From contig JBBTCG010000056.1 in NCBI GenBank assembly GCA_038043305.1, forward strand, positions 1 through 11,398: 11,398 nt of DNA, read 5' to 3'. The translations under genes and the position numbers were made by a program. A model generated the notes under the pieces. That model saw nothing but the letters and a program-made list of their open reading frames with translations. It was not told the origin of the DNA and searched no databases. The stretch comes from JACRCE01 sp038043305 (GTDB taxonomy: Bacteria; Desulfobacterota; GWC2-55-46). Below, piece by piece: positions 1-5,666 of the stretch; positions within the stretch are counted from its first letter, which is position 1; every line of letters begins with the position of its first letter.

Positions 1-2
1 AG

Positions 3-326
3 CTGCCAGATGCAAGCACCCTGGCGGATATGGCCGCGAGTTTTCAGGAGGCCGTTGTTGACGTGCTCGTTGTAAAGGCCATTCGCGCTCTTGTACGGAC
101 AGGTTCAAGATGCCTTGTCGTTGCCGGTGGCGTTGCCTGCAACTCAAGGCTTCGCGTGCGCCTTCAAGAGGCCGCCTCAGCCGAGGGCGCGCGCCTTTTC
201 ATCCCTGCCCCGCGTTACTGCTCAGACAACGCGGCCATGATAGCGGCAATGGGCTTTAATCGTCTGCAAAAGGGAGATACGTCAACGCTTGACCTTAACG
301 CAAGGCCGACCTGGGAGGGGTTTTGA
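3..326 (+). CDS. tsaD: tRNA N6-adenosine threonylcarbamoyltransferase TsaD, C-terminal part (5' end outside window)
   Basis: TsaD transfers the threonylcarbamoyl group made by TsaC onto A37 of ANN-decoding tRNAs, acting with TsaB and TsaE in the cytoplasm. The frame is open from base 3, so only the last 107 or so residues are present and the true start lies to the left. Seen directly: the conserved AGGVACNSRLR stretch of the ASKHA ATP-binding fold and CSDNAAMIAAMG, whose Asp is a ligand of the active-site metal in the family. The protein ends normally, about 20 residues after that motif. Its stop codon TGA (324-326) overlaps the proposed TTG start of rsmA, so the two genes are translationally coupled; this pairing is common. 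The identification is secure; only the N-terminal half is unseen. Confidence 0.96.
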   Translation: MPDASTLADMAASFQEAVVDVLVVKAIRALVRTGSRCLVVAGGVACNSRLRVRLQEAASAEGARLFIPAPRYCSDNAAMIAAMGFNRLQKGDTSTLDLNARPTWEGF

Positions 327-1174
327 CGGCCGCAATGAATGAGACGCCGCCCCGTCCGAAAAAACGGCTTGGCCAGCACTTTCTTACGGACAAAAACATC
401 CTTGGGAAGATACTCTCCGTTGCCGCCGTAGAGAAGGGCGATGAGGTGCTGGAGATTGGCCCGGGGAGAGGGGCGCTGACACAGGCGCTCATTGACGCCG
501 GAGCGAACGTTACCACGATAGAGGCCGACAAGGCGCTGTGCTCATATCTTCAAGAGAGGTTTGCCCCCGGCCTTCAATCAGGTCAACTAAGGATCATCCA
601 TTCCGACGCATTGAAGTTATCGTTCCTTGAGCTTGCGCGCGCATCAGGTCAAAGGTTCAAGGTCGTTGCCAATCTGCCCTACAATATATCAGGTCCAATC
701 GTTATCCGGTTCATCGAGCAACGCTCGGTCTTTTCGCAAATGACGCTGATGTTCCAGAAAGAGGTAGCCCTTCGTCTTGCGGCCTCGCCCGGCACAAAGG
801 ACTACGGCGCCCTGTCCGTGCTGGCGCAGACGTACATGGACATAAGGCTTGAGTTTGACGTAAGGCCGGGGTCGTTCTTCCCGCCTCCAAAGGTATTGTC
901 AAGCGTCGTGAGCATGGTCGTCCGGGACAGCCCGGCCGTGCCGGTGGCGGACGAGGCTACTTACGCAAGGGTCGTAAAGGCGGGCTTTGTGTGCAGAAGA
1001 AAGACGCTCCTCAATTCATTAAAGGAGGCGCTTGACCTGAAAAAGGAGGACGCGCTTGAACTGTTAACCGCAATTGGCGTCGAGCCGCAAAGACGAGGCG
1101 AGACGCTCAGTCTTGAGGAGTTCAGCGCCCTTGCCGCGGCGTACGGGCGCCGTAGGGCAGGGCAGTCCCCCTGA
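323..1174 (+). CDS. rsmA: 16S rRNA (adenine1518-N6/adenine1519-N6)-dimethyltransferase RsmA (KsgA)
   Basis: RsmA dimethylates two adjacent adenines in the 3' terminal hairpin of 16S rRNA using SAM, a late small-subunit maturation step. Seen in the 283 residues: KKRLGQHFL at 13-21 (family N-terminal signature), the SAM-binding loop EIGPGRGALT at 44-53, the acidic motif II around IEAD at 66-69, the catalytic NLPYNIS at 117-123, MFQKEVA at 143-149, and PGSFFPPPKVLSSVV at 182-196. Length is normal for the family. The TTG at 323 overlaps the tsaD stop and has GGGAGGGG just upstream. An ATG at 335 (four codons later) is the alternative, but its spacing to that purine run is too long. The last codons and stop run directly into a dispersed hairpin repeat, so the C-terminal tail may have been reshaped by it. 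Confidence 0.96.
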   Translation: MTAAMNETPPRPKKRLGQHFLTDKNILGKILSVAAVEKGDEVLEIGPGRGALTQALIDAGANVTTIEADKALCSYLQERFAPGLQSGQLRIIHSDALKLSFLELARASGQRFKVVANLPYNISGPIVIRFIEQRSVFSQMTLMFQKEVALRLAASPGTKDYGALSVLAQTYMDIRLEFDVRPGSFFPPPKVLSSVVSMVVRDSPAVPVADEATYARVVKAGFVCRRKTLLNSLKEALDLKKEDALELLTAIGVEPQRRGETLSLEEFSALAAAYGRRRAGQSP

Positions 1175-1176
1175 TA

Positions 1177-1224
1177 AAGTCCCCCTGACAAGGGGGATTT
1201 AGGGGGTTGGGGGTTTGCCCTGCG
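1177..1224 (+). repeat. Dispersed GC-rich hairpin repeat, copy 1
   Basis: A hairpin with CCCCCT (1181-1186) paired to AGGGGG (1191-1196) around a GACA loop, extended outward by A/T and G/T pairs to 1177-1200. It is followed by a tail, TTGGGGG (1207-1213) then GCCCTGCG (1217-1224). The same hairpin-plus-tail order recurs in inverted orientation at 7343-7380, also just after a stop codon. A partial duplication (CCCCCTGATAAA, 1167-1178) precedes it and supplies the rsmA stop. It resembles the small palindromic CCCCCT...AGGGGG interspersed repeats seen in many Desulfobacterota and Nitrospirota genomes. There is no T-run, so it is not a standard terminator. Confidence 0.75.
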
Positions 1225-1252
1225 GTTGTTCGCGAGCGCCGAAAAAAGCGAC

Positions 1253-1281
1253 TGGACTTTTTCAAGGATGTGCAATATAAT
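1253..1281 (+). promoter_or_regulatory. Candidate sigma70 promoter of the BamE-like gene
   Basis: TGGACT (1253-1258, 4/6 to the -35 consensus), a 17-nt spacer, and a perfect TATAAT (1276-1281). The start point would be near 1288, giving a leader of about 40 nt that contains the SD AAGGAGG. It lies immediately beyond the hairpin repeat, which suggests this gene is transcribed separately from rsmA. Confidence 0.55.
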
Positions 1282-1301
1282 CCGAGAACTTGTCAGTTAA
1301 T

Positions 1302-1315
1302 CTTATTGCAATAAG
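1302..1315. repeat. 14-bp perfect palindrome overlapping the SD region
   Basis: CTTATTGCAATAAG reads the same on both strands. It lies about 15 nt downstream of the expected transcription start, and its last bases form the beginning of the SD AAGGAGG (1313-1319). It could be a DNA operator for a dimeric repressor, or a small RNA hairpin (five pairs, loop TGCA) that limits ribosome access. The sequence cannot decide between them. Confidence 0.4.
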
Positions 1316-1326
1316 GAGGCTACCGT

Positions 1327-1899
1327 ATGCGTAAGAGGCTTGGGTTAACCGGTCTTGCAGTATGTGCGTTCATGCTCATGCTTGCCGTTGCAGGCCACGC
1401 AGAGGAGGTATACTATTCAAGGTGTAACCTCAAGGTTTTGCCAAAGGGCAACCAGATAACATGGACCAACTGGCAGTCAACGCCGAGCTTTATTCCGGTT
1501 GGCACAAAGCTCAAGGTAACTGTGAGCAACGACAAGGCCACGTTCGTTGACGACAAGGGCGCGAGTTACCCTGTTGACCTCGGCGCCTCAGGTCAGGAGT
1601 TTTTGGAAAAGTTCGTGACCAAACGCGATATTGACGTTGCAAAGACCGGAGGCAAGTTTGCCGGAGACATCAAGGGGGCGGTTATCCGCGTAGGCATGAC
1701 AAAGGAGCAGGCATACATGGCAATGTGCATGCCCGCGTATATAAACGGCAAGAACTCCACTGAAAAGGCGGTATACAAGGATATCATGGCCGCTAATCAG
1801 TGGGTGTATAAAAGAAGCAGGTTCGGCAAGAACATAGGCATAGAGTTTGACGCTGGAAGCGGCCTCGTAAGCCGCACCGAAGGCATCTGGGGCAAGTAA
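1327..1899 (+). CDS. Exported BamE/SmpA-like small protein, function unknown
   Basis: The 190-residue product starts with a signal peptide (basic MRKR, hydrophobic core about 8-22, likely type I cleavage after AGHA at residue 25; no lipobox), so it is predicted to be periplasmic. The ATG has an excellent SD, AAGGAGG at 1313-1319. Residues 118-140 (GAVIRVGMTKEQAYMAMCMP) and 159-190 (WVYKRSRFGKNIGIEFDAGSG...) resemble the BamE/SmpA/OmlA fold, where an 'I..GMTKEQV...LG.P' helix is followed by a W-Y beta hairpin ending in a 'V.F..G' strand. Residues 30-95 look like a separate small beta-rich region (FIPVGTKLKV, ATFVDDKGASYPV). The BamE resemblance is from motif reading only. Unlike BamE it is not a lipoprotein, so I would not call it a BAM subunit. 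It is followed by its own terminator and appears monocistronic. Confidence 0.8.
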   Translation: MRKRLGLTGLAVCAFMLMLAVAGHAEEVYYSRCNLKVLPKGNQITWTNWQSTPSFIPVGTKLKVTVSNDKATFVDDKGASYPVDLGASGQEFLEKFVTKRDIDVAKTGGKFAGDIKGAVIRVGMTKEQAYMAMCMPAYINGKNSTEKAVYKDIMAANQWVYKRSRFGKNIGIEFDAGSGLVSRTEGIWGK

Positions 1900-1927
1900 T
1901 GCCTTTGTCAATTGACGCTTGCATCTG

Positions 1928-1964
1928 CCGCCCGTCGTTTTCCGCGACGGGCGGTTTTTTTCTT
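1928..1964 (+). terminator. Intrinsic terminator after the BamE-like gene
   Basis: Perfect 10-bp stem CCGCCCGTCG (1928-1937) / CGACGGGCGG (1945-1954) with a 7-nt loop, followed directly by seven T (1955-1961), then CTTT. It sits 29 bases after the stop codon. Confidence 0.93.
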
Positions 1965-2042
1965 TCAAAAAAGGTAAGTATTGACTGCGCTCAGGAGTTG
2001 TAATAATGTAATACTGCTTTCCGTTCCTGATATGGGTTGTGG

Positions 2043-2071
2043 TTTGCGTGTAGGCATTTGTTTGGTATAAT
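2043..2071 (+). promoter_or_regulatory. Candidate promoter of the helical periplasmic protein gene
   Basis: A perfect TATAAT at 2066-2071 with a weak -35 (TTTGCG, 2043-2048, 17-nt spacer). This gives a leader of roughly 95 nt before the ATG at 2172. A second possibility upstream is TTGACT (1981-1986) with AATAAT (2002-2007), but its 15-nt spacer is short. Confidence 0.4.
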
Positions 2072-2171
2072 GCGTTCCGTCAAGAAAGGAGGATTGACGG
2101 GCAAGGCATTTTCATGGGCTAGAATGACAGGTCTTAAAACTACGTCCTCAAAACTGCAAAGGGAGGTTTCT

Positions 2172-2597
2172 ATGGCGCGGATCCACAATATCGGACGTCT
2201 AATGGCATTTTTCACGATACTCGTATTTATCGTTACGGCAACGGCCTCTTATGCCGCCGGGTTTGGCGACCTGAAGGCAAAGATAGGCGAAGCAAGGGAC
2301 ACGATAGTCGTAATGGTCAAGAACAAGGACAAGCGCGGGGCTGATCAGCAAAAGCTGGTCAAGGACTCGGCCAACGCGGTCAGCGAGATGCTCGGCAAGA
2401 TGAAGGCCCCGGCCGGCAAGGAGGCCCAATTCAAGGAGCTTAGTGATACATGGGCCGCTTTCAAGAAGACCAGAGAGAATGATCTCGTTCCGATGCTCCT
2501 CGCCGGTAAGCAGGAGGATGCCGATAGATTGGCCGGAGGCATACAGAAGGAAAGATTCGGAAAGATTATGGCGCTTTGCGACGAGCTGGCGAAGTAA
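2172..2597 (+). CDS. Exported helical protein resembling a four-helix-bundle (4HB_MCP-type) sensor domain
   Basis: I start this at the ATG at 2172, which has GGGAGG at 2161-2166. The frame is open upstream to 2037, but that extension has no SD and does not look like protein. The 141-residue product has a clear signal peptide (hydrophobic core 9-25, probable cut after SYAA at 29). The rest is almost entirely amphipathic helix rich in Lys, Ala, Glu and Asp, without cysteine except C136. The stretch from about residue 87 (QFKELSDTWAAFKKTREND, then LVPMLLAGKQEDADRL) resembles the second half of the 4HB ligand-binding domains found in chemotaxis receptors, where 'W..F...R......L...G...EA' is typical. 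There is no membrane anchor, HAMP or signalling domain, so it would be a free periplasmic bundle. It is preceded and followed by terminators, so it stands alone. Confidence 0.82.
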   Translation: MARIHNIGRLMAFFTILVFIVTATASYAAGFGDLKAKIGEARDTIVVMVKNKDKRGADQQKLVKDSANAVSEMLGKMKAPAGKEAQFKELSDTWAAFKKTRENDLVPMLLAGKQEDADRLAGGIQKERFGKIMALCDELAK

Positions 2598-2623
2598 AGA
2601 CGCGGAAAAAGGTTTGACTTAAG

Positions 2624-2657
2624 ACCGGGGGCGGCTTTAACCGCTTCCGGTTTTTTT
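2624..2657 (+). terminator. Intrinsic terminator after the helical periplasmic protein gene
   Basis: An 11-bp stem (2624-2634 with 2641-2651, two G-T pairs) around the loop CTTTAA, followed by a run of seven T (2651-2657). Its T-run overlaps the stop codon of the convergent DUF116 gene (2656-2658). On the minus strand no T-run follows the stem, so it probably works well only for the plus strand. Confidence 0.85.
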
Positions 2658-3492
2658 ATGCAACCAACTCTCTTATCGCCTGCCTGACATCGCCAATAGC
2701 GACCCCGGTCTCCATGCAGTATCCGTGAGGCCGCTTATTGATTATGGCGTAGACCGGCAGGGGGTAGGCGTCCTGAACTCCGCTCGTCAGATCCCTTTCG
2801 CACGCGACCGCTATTACCGCGTCAGGCCGCTCCTCGTAGACCTTTCTTCTCGCAACGGTGCCTCCCGTGGAGATGAAGAGGATTATGCCGAACTCGTCGG
2901 AGAGGGAGAGAAGCCCTCCAATCTCGCACCTGCCGCATCCAACGCAGTTACGGACGTTCCTCGTTACCTTTATCTTGCAGTTGTCGAACTGTATGCAGTG
3001 CGGCATGAGTATGAGGAGCTTTTCAGGCTTAATCTTCTTGCCCATGAGCTTGACCATCTGGTTGTTTATCTCGATGAACGCGCGCTCGATCTTTATCCTC
3101 GGTATCCGCATAATGCCGCCCGCCATGAACATGACCGGCAGGAACAGTTTTACCAAAAGCCCCCGGAAGATCGTGGACTTGACGAGAAAAGCGCCCCTGA
3201 GCGCGGCAATGCTTATGAACAGCGTGCCGATGAGCAGGAACGAAATGACGAGGAGCGCGAGGCCGCCGAGGACATAAGGAAGCGATGGGTGGATGTTGCC
3301 AAGCCCGATTGTCGGTATGATCCAGAAAGAGAAGGCGATAAGAGCCATACCAAGGCCGGACGCGGCAAGAAGCGCCAAAAATGCGCCTTTGCCGGGCTTA
3401 TAGGCAATGCTCTCAGGAGAGCCTTCCCACCCCCGATTAAGACCTTCGGGGACAGGTTTTTCAGCGTTGTTTCCGGTCTTTTCCTCAGCCAA
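2656..3492 (-). CDS. DUF116 family membrane-anchored, cysteine-rich protein
   Basis: 278 residues. The N-terminal half has membrane segments at about 37-60 and 70-97, with a further hydrophobic stretch at 110-129. The C-terminal half is the DUF116 core: LLILMPHCIQFDNC (159-172), then the cluster NCVGCGRCEIGG (182-193), TGGTVARRKV (209-218), RPDAVIAVACERDLTSG (222-238) and INKRPHGYC (251-259). C166, C172, C183, C186, C189, C231 and C259 are well placed to hold an Fe-S cluster or other metal; that is inference, since the biochemical role of DUF116 is not established to my knowledge. The start is TTG at 3490-3492, with AGAGAGG just upstream, overlapping the fmt stop by eight bases. The neighbourhood with def and fmt is recurrent in Desulfobacterota and hints at a link with translation or N-terminal processing, but proves nothing. 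Confidence 0.9.
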   Translation of the reverse strand: MAEEKTGNNAEKPVPEGLNRGWEGSPESIAYKPGKGAFLALLAASGLGMALIAFSFWIIPTIGLGNIHPSLPYVLGGLALLVISFLLIGTLFISIAALRGAFLVKSTIFRGLLVKLFLPVMFMAGGIMRIPRIKIERAFIEINNQMVKLMGKKIKPEKLLILMPHCIQFDNCKIKVTRNVRNCVGCGRCEIGGLLSLSDEFGIILFISTGGTVARRKVYEERPDAVIAVACERDLTSGVQDAYPLPVYAIINKRPHGYCMETGVAIGDVRQAIRELVA

Positions 3493-4444
3493 GCCTCTCT
3501 CCTTGTTTTAGCCTTACGCCGCGCATAAATTCGGCGGCTGACATGCGTCTTTTATTTTCCAATTGGACTTCCGTTATCTCGAACACGGAGTCTTTGCAAG
3601 CCACTGCAAGGCGGTCTTTTGATATGCCGACTATCGTGCCGGGCGCATCATTGCCGCCGGCGTTCGCCTCATTGACCTCATCGCAACGAACGACGCCGGA
3701 GTGTATCTTTAACGTCTTTCCGCCGAGAAGCGTGTATGCCCCTGGCCAAGGCGTAACGCCGCGCATCAGGTTGTGAATCTCTTTAGCGCTCTTTGTCCAG
3801 TCAATGCGACCGTCCTCTTTTTTGAGCGGCCGCGCTAAAGTTGCAAGACTCTCATCCTGCGGCATGGCCTGAAGCGCCCCTTGACTCAGGAGCATTATCG
3901 TCTTCACAAGAAGCAAAGCGCCCGATTCGGCAAGCCTTGACGATAATGTGTCCGCCGTGTCATCAGGACATATCTCGCGACTCTCGCAAAGCAGGATTGG
4001 TCCGGTGTCCATGCCCTTGTCCATGAGCATGGTGCAGGTTCCGGTCTGGGTTTGACCATCCATTATAGCGCGATTAATAGGCGAAGCGCCCCTGTACCTT
4101 GGCAGCAACGAGGCATGCAGGTTAACGCATCCGAGCCGGGGTATCCTGAGCGCCTCTTCCGGCAATATCTTCCCATACGCGACAACGACAATGATATCCG
4201 GCTGTATTGTTCTGAGCCAATCAATAAAAGAAGGTTCTTTGAGCCGTTGCGGCTGACGTACCTCTATGCCAAGCGCAAGCGCCGCTTTCTTTATCGCGCA
4301 ATGGGATGGAGTCAACCCCCTGCCCGCAGGCTTGTCCGGCTGCGTTACAACCGCAAGACATTCAAACCCGGCCTTGACAACGGCATTGAGCGAAGGCGCT
4401 GCAAACGCCGGAGTACCCATGAAAACGACCCTTAAAGAATCCAT
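3485..4444 (-). CDS. fmt: Methionyl-tRNA formyltransferase
   Basis: Formylates the initiator Met-tRNA from 10-formyl-THF. The 319-residue protein has the normal length and both domains: an N-terminal formyltransferase fold (about 1-190) and a C-terminal tRNA-binding barrel (about 205-315). Seen: the opening RVVFMGTPAFA (5-15), VVTQPDKPAGRG (32-43), the loop LHASLLPRYRGASPI (109-123), and the catalytic triad N108, H110 and D146 at the same positions as in the E. coli enzyme. The ATG at 4442-4444 lies 29 bases from the end of def, and the fmt stop overlaps the next gene, so def-fmt-DUF116 is one operon read leftward. The pairing with deformylase is functional: one enzyme adds the formyl group that the other removes. 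Confidence 0.97.
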   Translation of the reverse strand: MDSLRVVFMGTPAFAAPSLNAVVKAGFECLAVVTQPDKPAGRGLTPSHCAIKKAALALGIEVRQPQRLKEPSFIDWLRTIQPDIIVVVAYGKILPEEALRIPRLGCVNLHASLLPRYRGASPINRAIMDGQTQTGTCTMLMDKGMDTGPILLCESREICPDDTADTLSSRLAESGALLLVKTIMLLSQGALQAMPQDESLATLARPLKKEDGRIDWTKSAKEIHNLMRGVTPWPGAYTLLGGKTLKIHSGVVRCDEVNEANAGGNDAPGTIVGISKDRLAVACKDSVFEITEVQLENKRRMSAAEFMRGVRLKQGERLG

Positions 4445-4473
4445 TGCGCGTACTTTTCCTTACGGGCGGTCCG

Positions 4474-5007
4474 TTAAAGCGCGGCGGCCTTTGCCTTTTT
4501 AAGCCGTCTTTTGATGAACTCGCGCTTTAGCCTTGATATCCTGTCAATGAACAGGATGCCGTCGAGATGGTCAATCTCATGCTGGAGCGCGATGGCAAAA
4601 AGCCCTTCAGCCGATATCTCAACCGGGTCGTTGTTTTTATCAATCGCCTTTACGCTTACGTTTACCGCCCTTTCAACGTCCGCGGTCTCTCCTGGAAGGG
4701 AGAGGCACCCCTCCTCGTATATTATCACGCCGGATGAGGCGATTATTTCAGGGTTTATAAGCGCCACAAGATTTTTCCCGCGCCTGTACGGCTCATCTTC
4801 CTCTGACCTTGCGTCCGGCACGTCGAGCACGATCACGCGCGCGTCAGCGCGCACCTGCGTCGCGGCAAGGCCGATGCCCCGCGCTCCGTACATGGCGTCA
4901 ATCATATTGCCGATGAGCGTCCTTACTGAGTCGTCAACGCGGCTTAACCGAGCGGCCTTTGTCTTCAGGAACGGATCAGGGTATGTCAGTATCTCCAATA
5001 TGGGCAT
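4474..5007 (-). CDS. def: Peptide deformylase
   Basis: Removes the formyl group from the N-terminal methionine of nascent chains; an Fe2+/Zn2+ enzyme. All three family motifs are present in the 177 residues: GIGLAATQV (44-52), EEGCLSLPG (98-106) and QHEIDHLDG (142-150). Metal ligands are C101, H143 and H147, with E144 as the catalytic base. The length and the Lys/Arg-rich helical tail (RLKREFIKRRLKKAK) are typical of type I bacterial enzymes. The start is ATG at 5005-5007 with only a weak purine stretch (GAAAG) upstream. It is the first gene of the leftward operon; a candidate promoter lies about 40 bases upstream. Confidence 0.97.
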   Translation of the reverse strand: MPILEILTYPDPFLKTKAARLSRVDDSVRTLIGNMIDAMYGARGIGLAATQVRADARVIVLDVPDARSEEDEPYRRGKNLVALINPEIIASSGVIIYEEGCLSLPGETADVERAVNVSVKAIDKNNDPVEISAEGLFAIALQHEIDHLDGILFIDRISRLKREFIKRRLKKAKAAAL

Positions 5008-5047
5008 ATTCTTTCGCGCACGCGGTGAGTCGTGCCCTTAATTTGAT

Positions 5048-5076
5048 ATTATACCCCAAAACAAGGGCGATAATCC
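5048..5076 (-). promoter_or_regulatory. Candidate promoter of the def-fmt-DUF116 operon
   Basis: On the minus strand GGTATAAT gives a perfect -10 at 5048-5053. The best -35 candidates (GGATTA or TGGATT, about 5071-5077) are poor. Predicted start near 5041, leader about 34 nt. Confidence 0.5.
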
Positions 5077-5128
5077 ATACGATTCATGGGCAAGAATAAT
5101 GTGTTTAAGGTGCGGTTATCACAAGGTT

Positions 5129-5149
5129 TTGCGTTAAAGCGCAACGCAA
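5129..5149. repeat. Inverted repeat between the divergent promoters
   Basis: TTGCGTT (5129-5135) and AACGCAA (5143-5149) flank a 7-nt centre. It lies between the leftward def promoter and the rightward promoter at 5170-5197. It is not followed by a T-run in either direction, so an operator is more likely than a terminator; weak evidence. Nothing else is recognisable between 5054 and 5169. Confidence 0.25.
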
Positions 5150-5169
5150 GGAAAGCGCTCCAGACGGCA

Positions 5170-5197
5170 TTGACACGAAGCGCGCCGGATATATAAT
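5170..5197 (+). promoter_or_regulatory. Perfect-consensus sigma70 promoter
   Basis: TTGACA (5170-5175), a 16-nt spacer, and TATAAT (5192-5197): both hexamers match the consensus exactly. Start expected near 5204, about 80 nt before the first small coding region. Such a strong core promoter suggests either high constitutive expression or control by a repressor. Confidence 0.75.
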
Positions 5198-5283
5198 CAG
5201 GATAGGCCGTGAAATGGGCGCGCTTGACGCGGGATACGCGCCTTGAAATAGAAAAGAGATGTAATCCGTAATCGGGAAGGGCG

Positions 5284-5416
5284 GTGTGCTTTACGGCAAA
5301 GGACCCTGAATGCGGCATGGAGGTGGAGGAAAAGGGCGCGGAGTTAATGACGCACATTCGGGCAAGACTACAGGGACTACAAGAAAAAGACGCCGATGCT
5401 TGTCCCGTGCCTTTAA
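5284..5416 (+). pseudogene. YHS-domain-like coding remnant
   Basis: From a GTG at 5284 (GGGAAGGG just upstream) the frame gives MCFTAKDPECGMEVEEKGAE. This matches the start of a YHS domain (KDPVCGM.V....A), a small module found in metal-handling proteins and next to copper/heavy-metal ATPases. After about residue 21 the likeness stops: the expected aromatic 'YYFC...C...F' half is absent, and the frame becomes Arg-rich and runs on to 5568 across the next gene. In the other frame an open stretch (5351-5416) ends at TAA 22 bases before the next start, just where an upstream gene would end. I therefore read it as a frameshifted or degraded YHS gene, possibly still making a short peptide. The end given is that TAA; the exact extent is uncertain. 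Confidence 0.45.
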
Positions 5417-5437
5417 GTCAGGCGCGAAGGAGGGGCT

Positions 5438-5590
5438 ATGGATTATACGTCCATAATAATAGTAATTGTTTTTGTCGCGGCCATGTTCCTCATGCACCGG
5501 GGCGGGTGCTGTGGAGGCGGCTATCTTCACGGGAAGAAGAAGGAAAAGCATGGAGAAGCCAAGGATAACGCCGGGCATAAAGGCTGTTAA
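5438..5590 (+). CDS. 50-residue membrane-anchored Cys/His-rich small protein
   Basis: ATG at 5438 preceded by the strong SD AAGGAGG (5428-5434). The product begins MDYTSIIIVIVFVAAMFLMH, one transmembrane helix (about 5-19), followed by RGGCCGGGYLHG and a hydrophilic Lys/His tail (KKKEKHGEAKDNAGHKGC). Potential metal ligands are C24, C25, H20, H31, H38, H47 and C50. Small proteins of this plan (short N-terminal helix, Gly/Cys/His-rich tail) occur beside YHS-domain and metal-transport genes. With the YHS remnant directly upstream and the same promoter, a heavy-metal (for example copper) role is a reasonable inference but not shown. It overlaps the run-on frame of the remnant, and its SD and composition make it the real gene of the two. 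Confidence 0.75.
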   Translation: MDYTSIIIVIVFVAAMFLMHRGGCCGGGYLHGKKKEKHGEAKDNAGHKGC

Positions 5591-5602
5591 GATTTGAGGG
5601 TC

Positions 5603-5622
5603 CGGAAAAGCGGGATTTTCCG
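5603..5622 (+). other. Hairpin between the small protein gene and the MBL hydrolase
   Basis: Perfect 7-bp stem CGGAAAA (5603-5609) / TTTTCCG (5616-5622), loop GCGGGA, 12 bases after the small protein stop. No T-run follows, so it may be a weak pause or an RNA-processing site rather than a terminator, and transcription may continue into the next gene. Confidence 0.35.
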
Positions 5623-5666
5623 CGGGAAACCTCTCTGTAGAAATGTTTCAGTGAACCCCTTGCCCT

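Noticed and set aside
2037..2171. N-terminal extension of the helical periplasmic protein
   Set aside because: The extension lacks an SD and would bury the signal peptide behind 45 residues; ATG 2172 has GGGAGG and begins a normal signal peptide. The candidate -10 also lies inside the extension.
2725..3528. A 267-codon open frame on the plus strand opposite DUF116
   Set aside because: It is fully antisense to a gene with clear family motifs, its product is an extremely charged Arg/Glu-rich string, and it crosses into fmt without an SD. It is a by-product of codon bias.
4511..5041. A 176-codon open frame opposite def
   Set aside because: Antisense to the complete peptide deformylase gene; Ser-rich translation without any domain.
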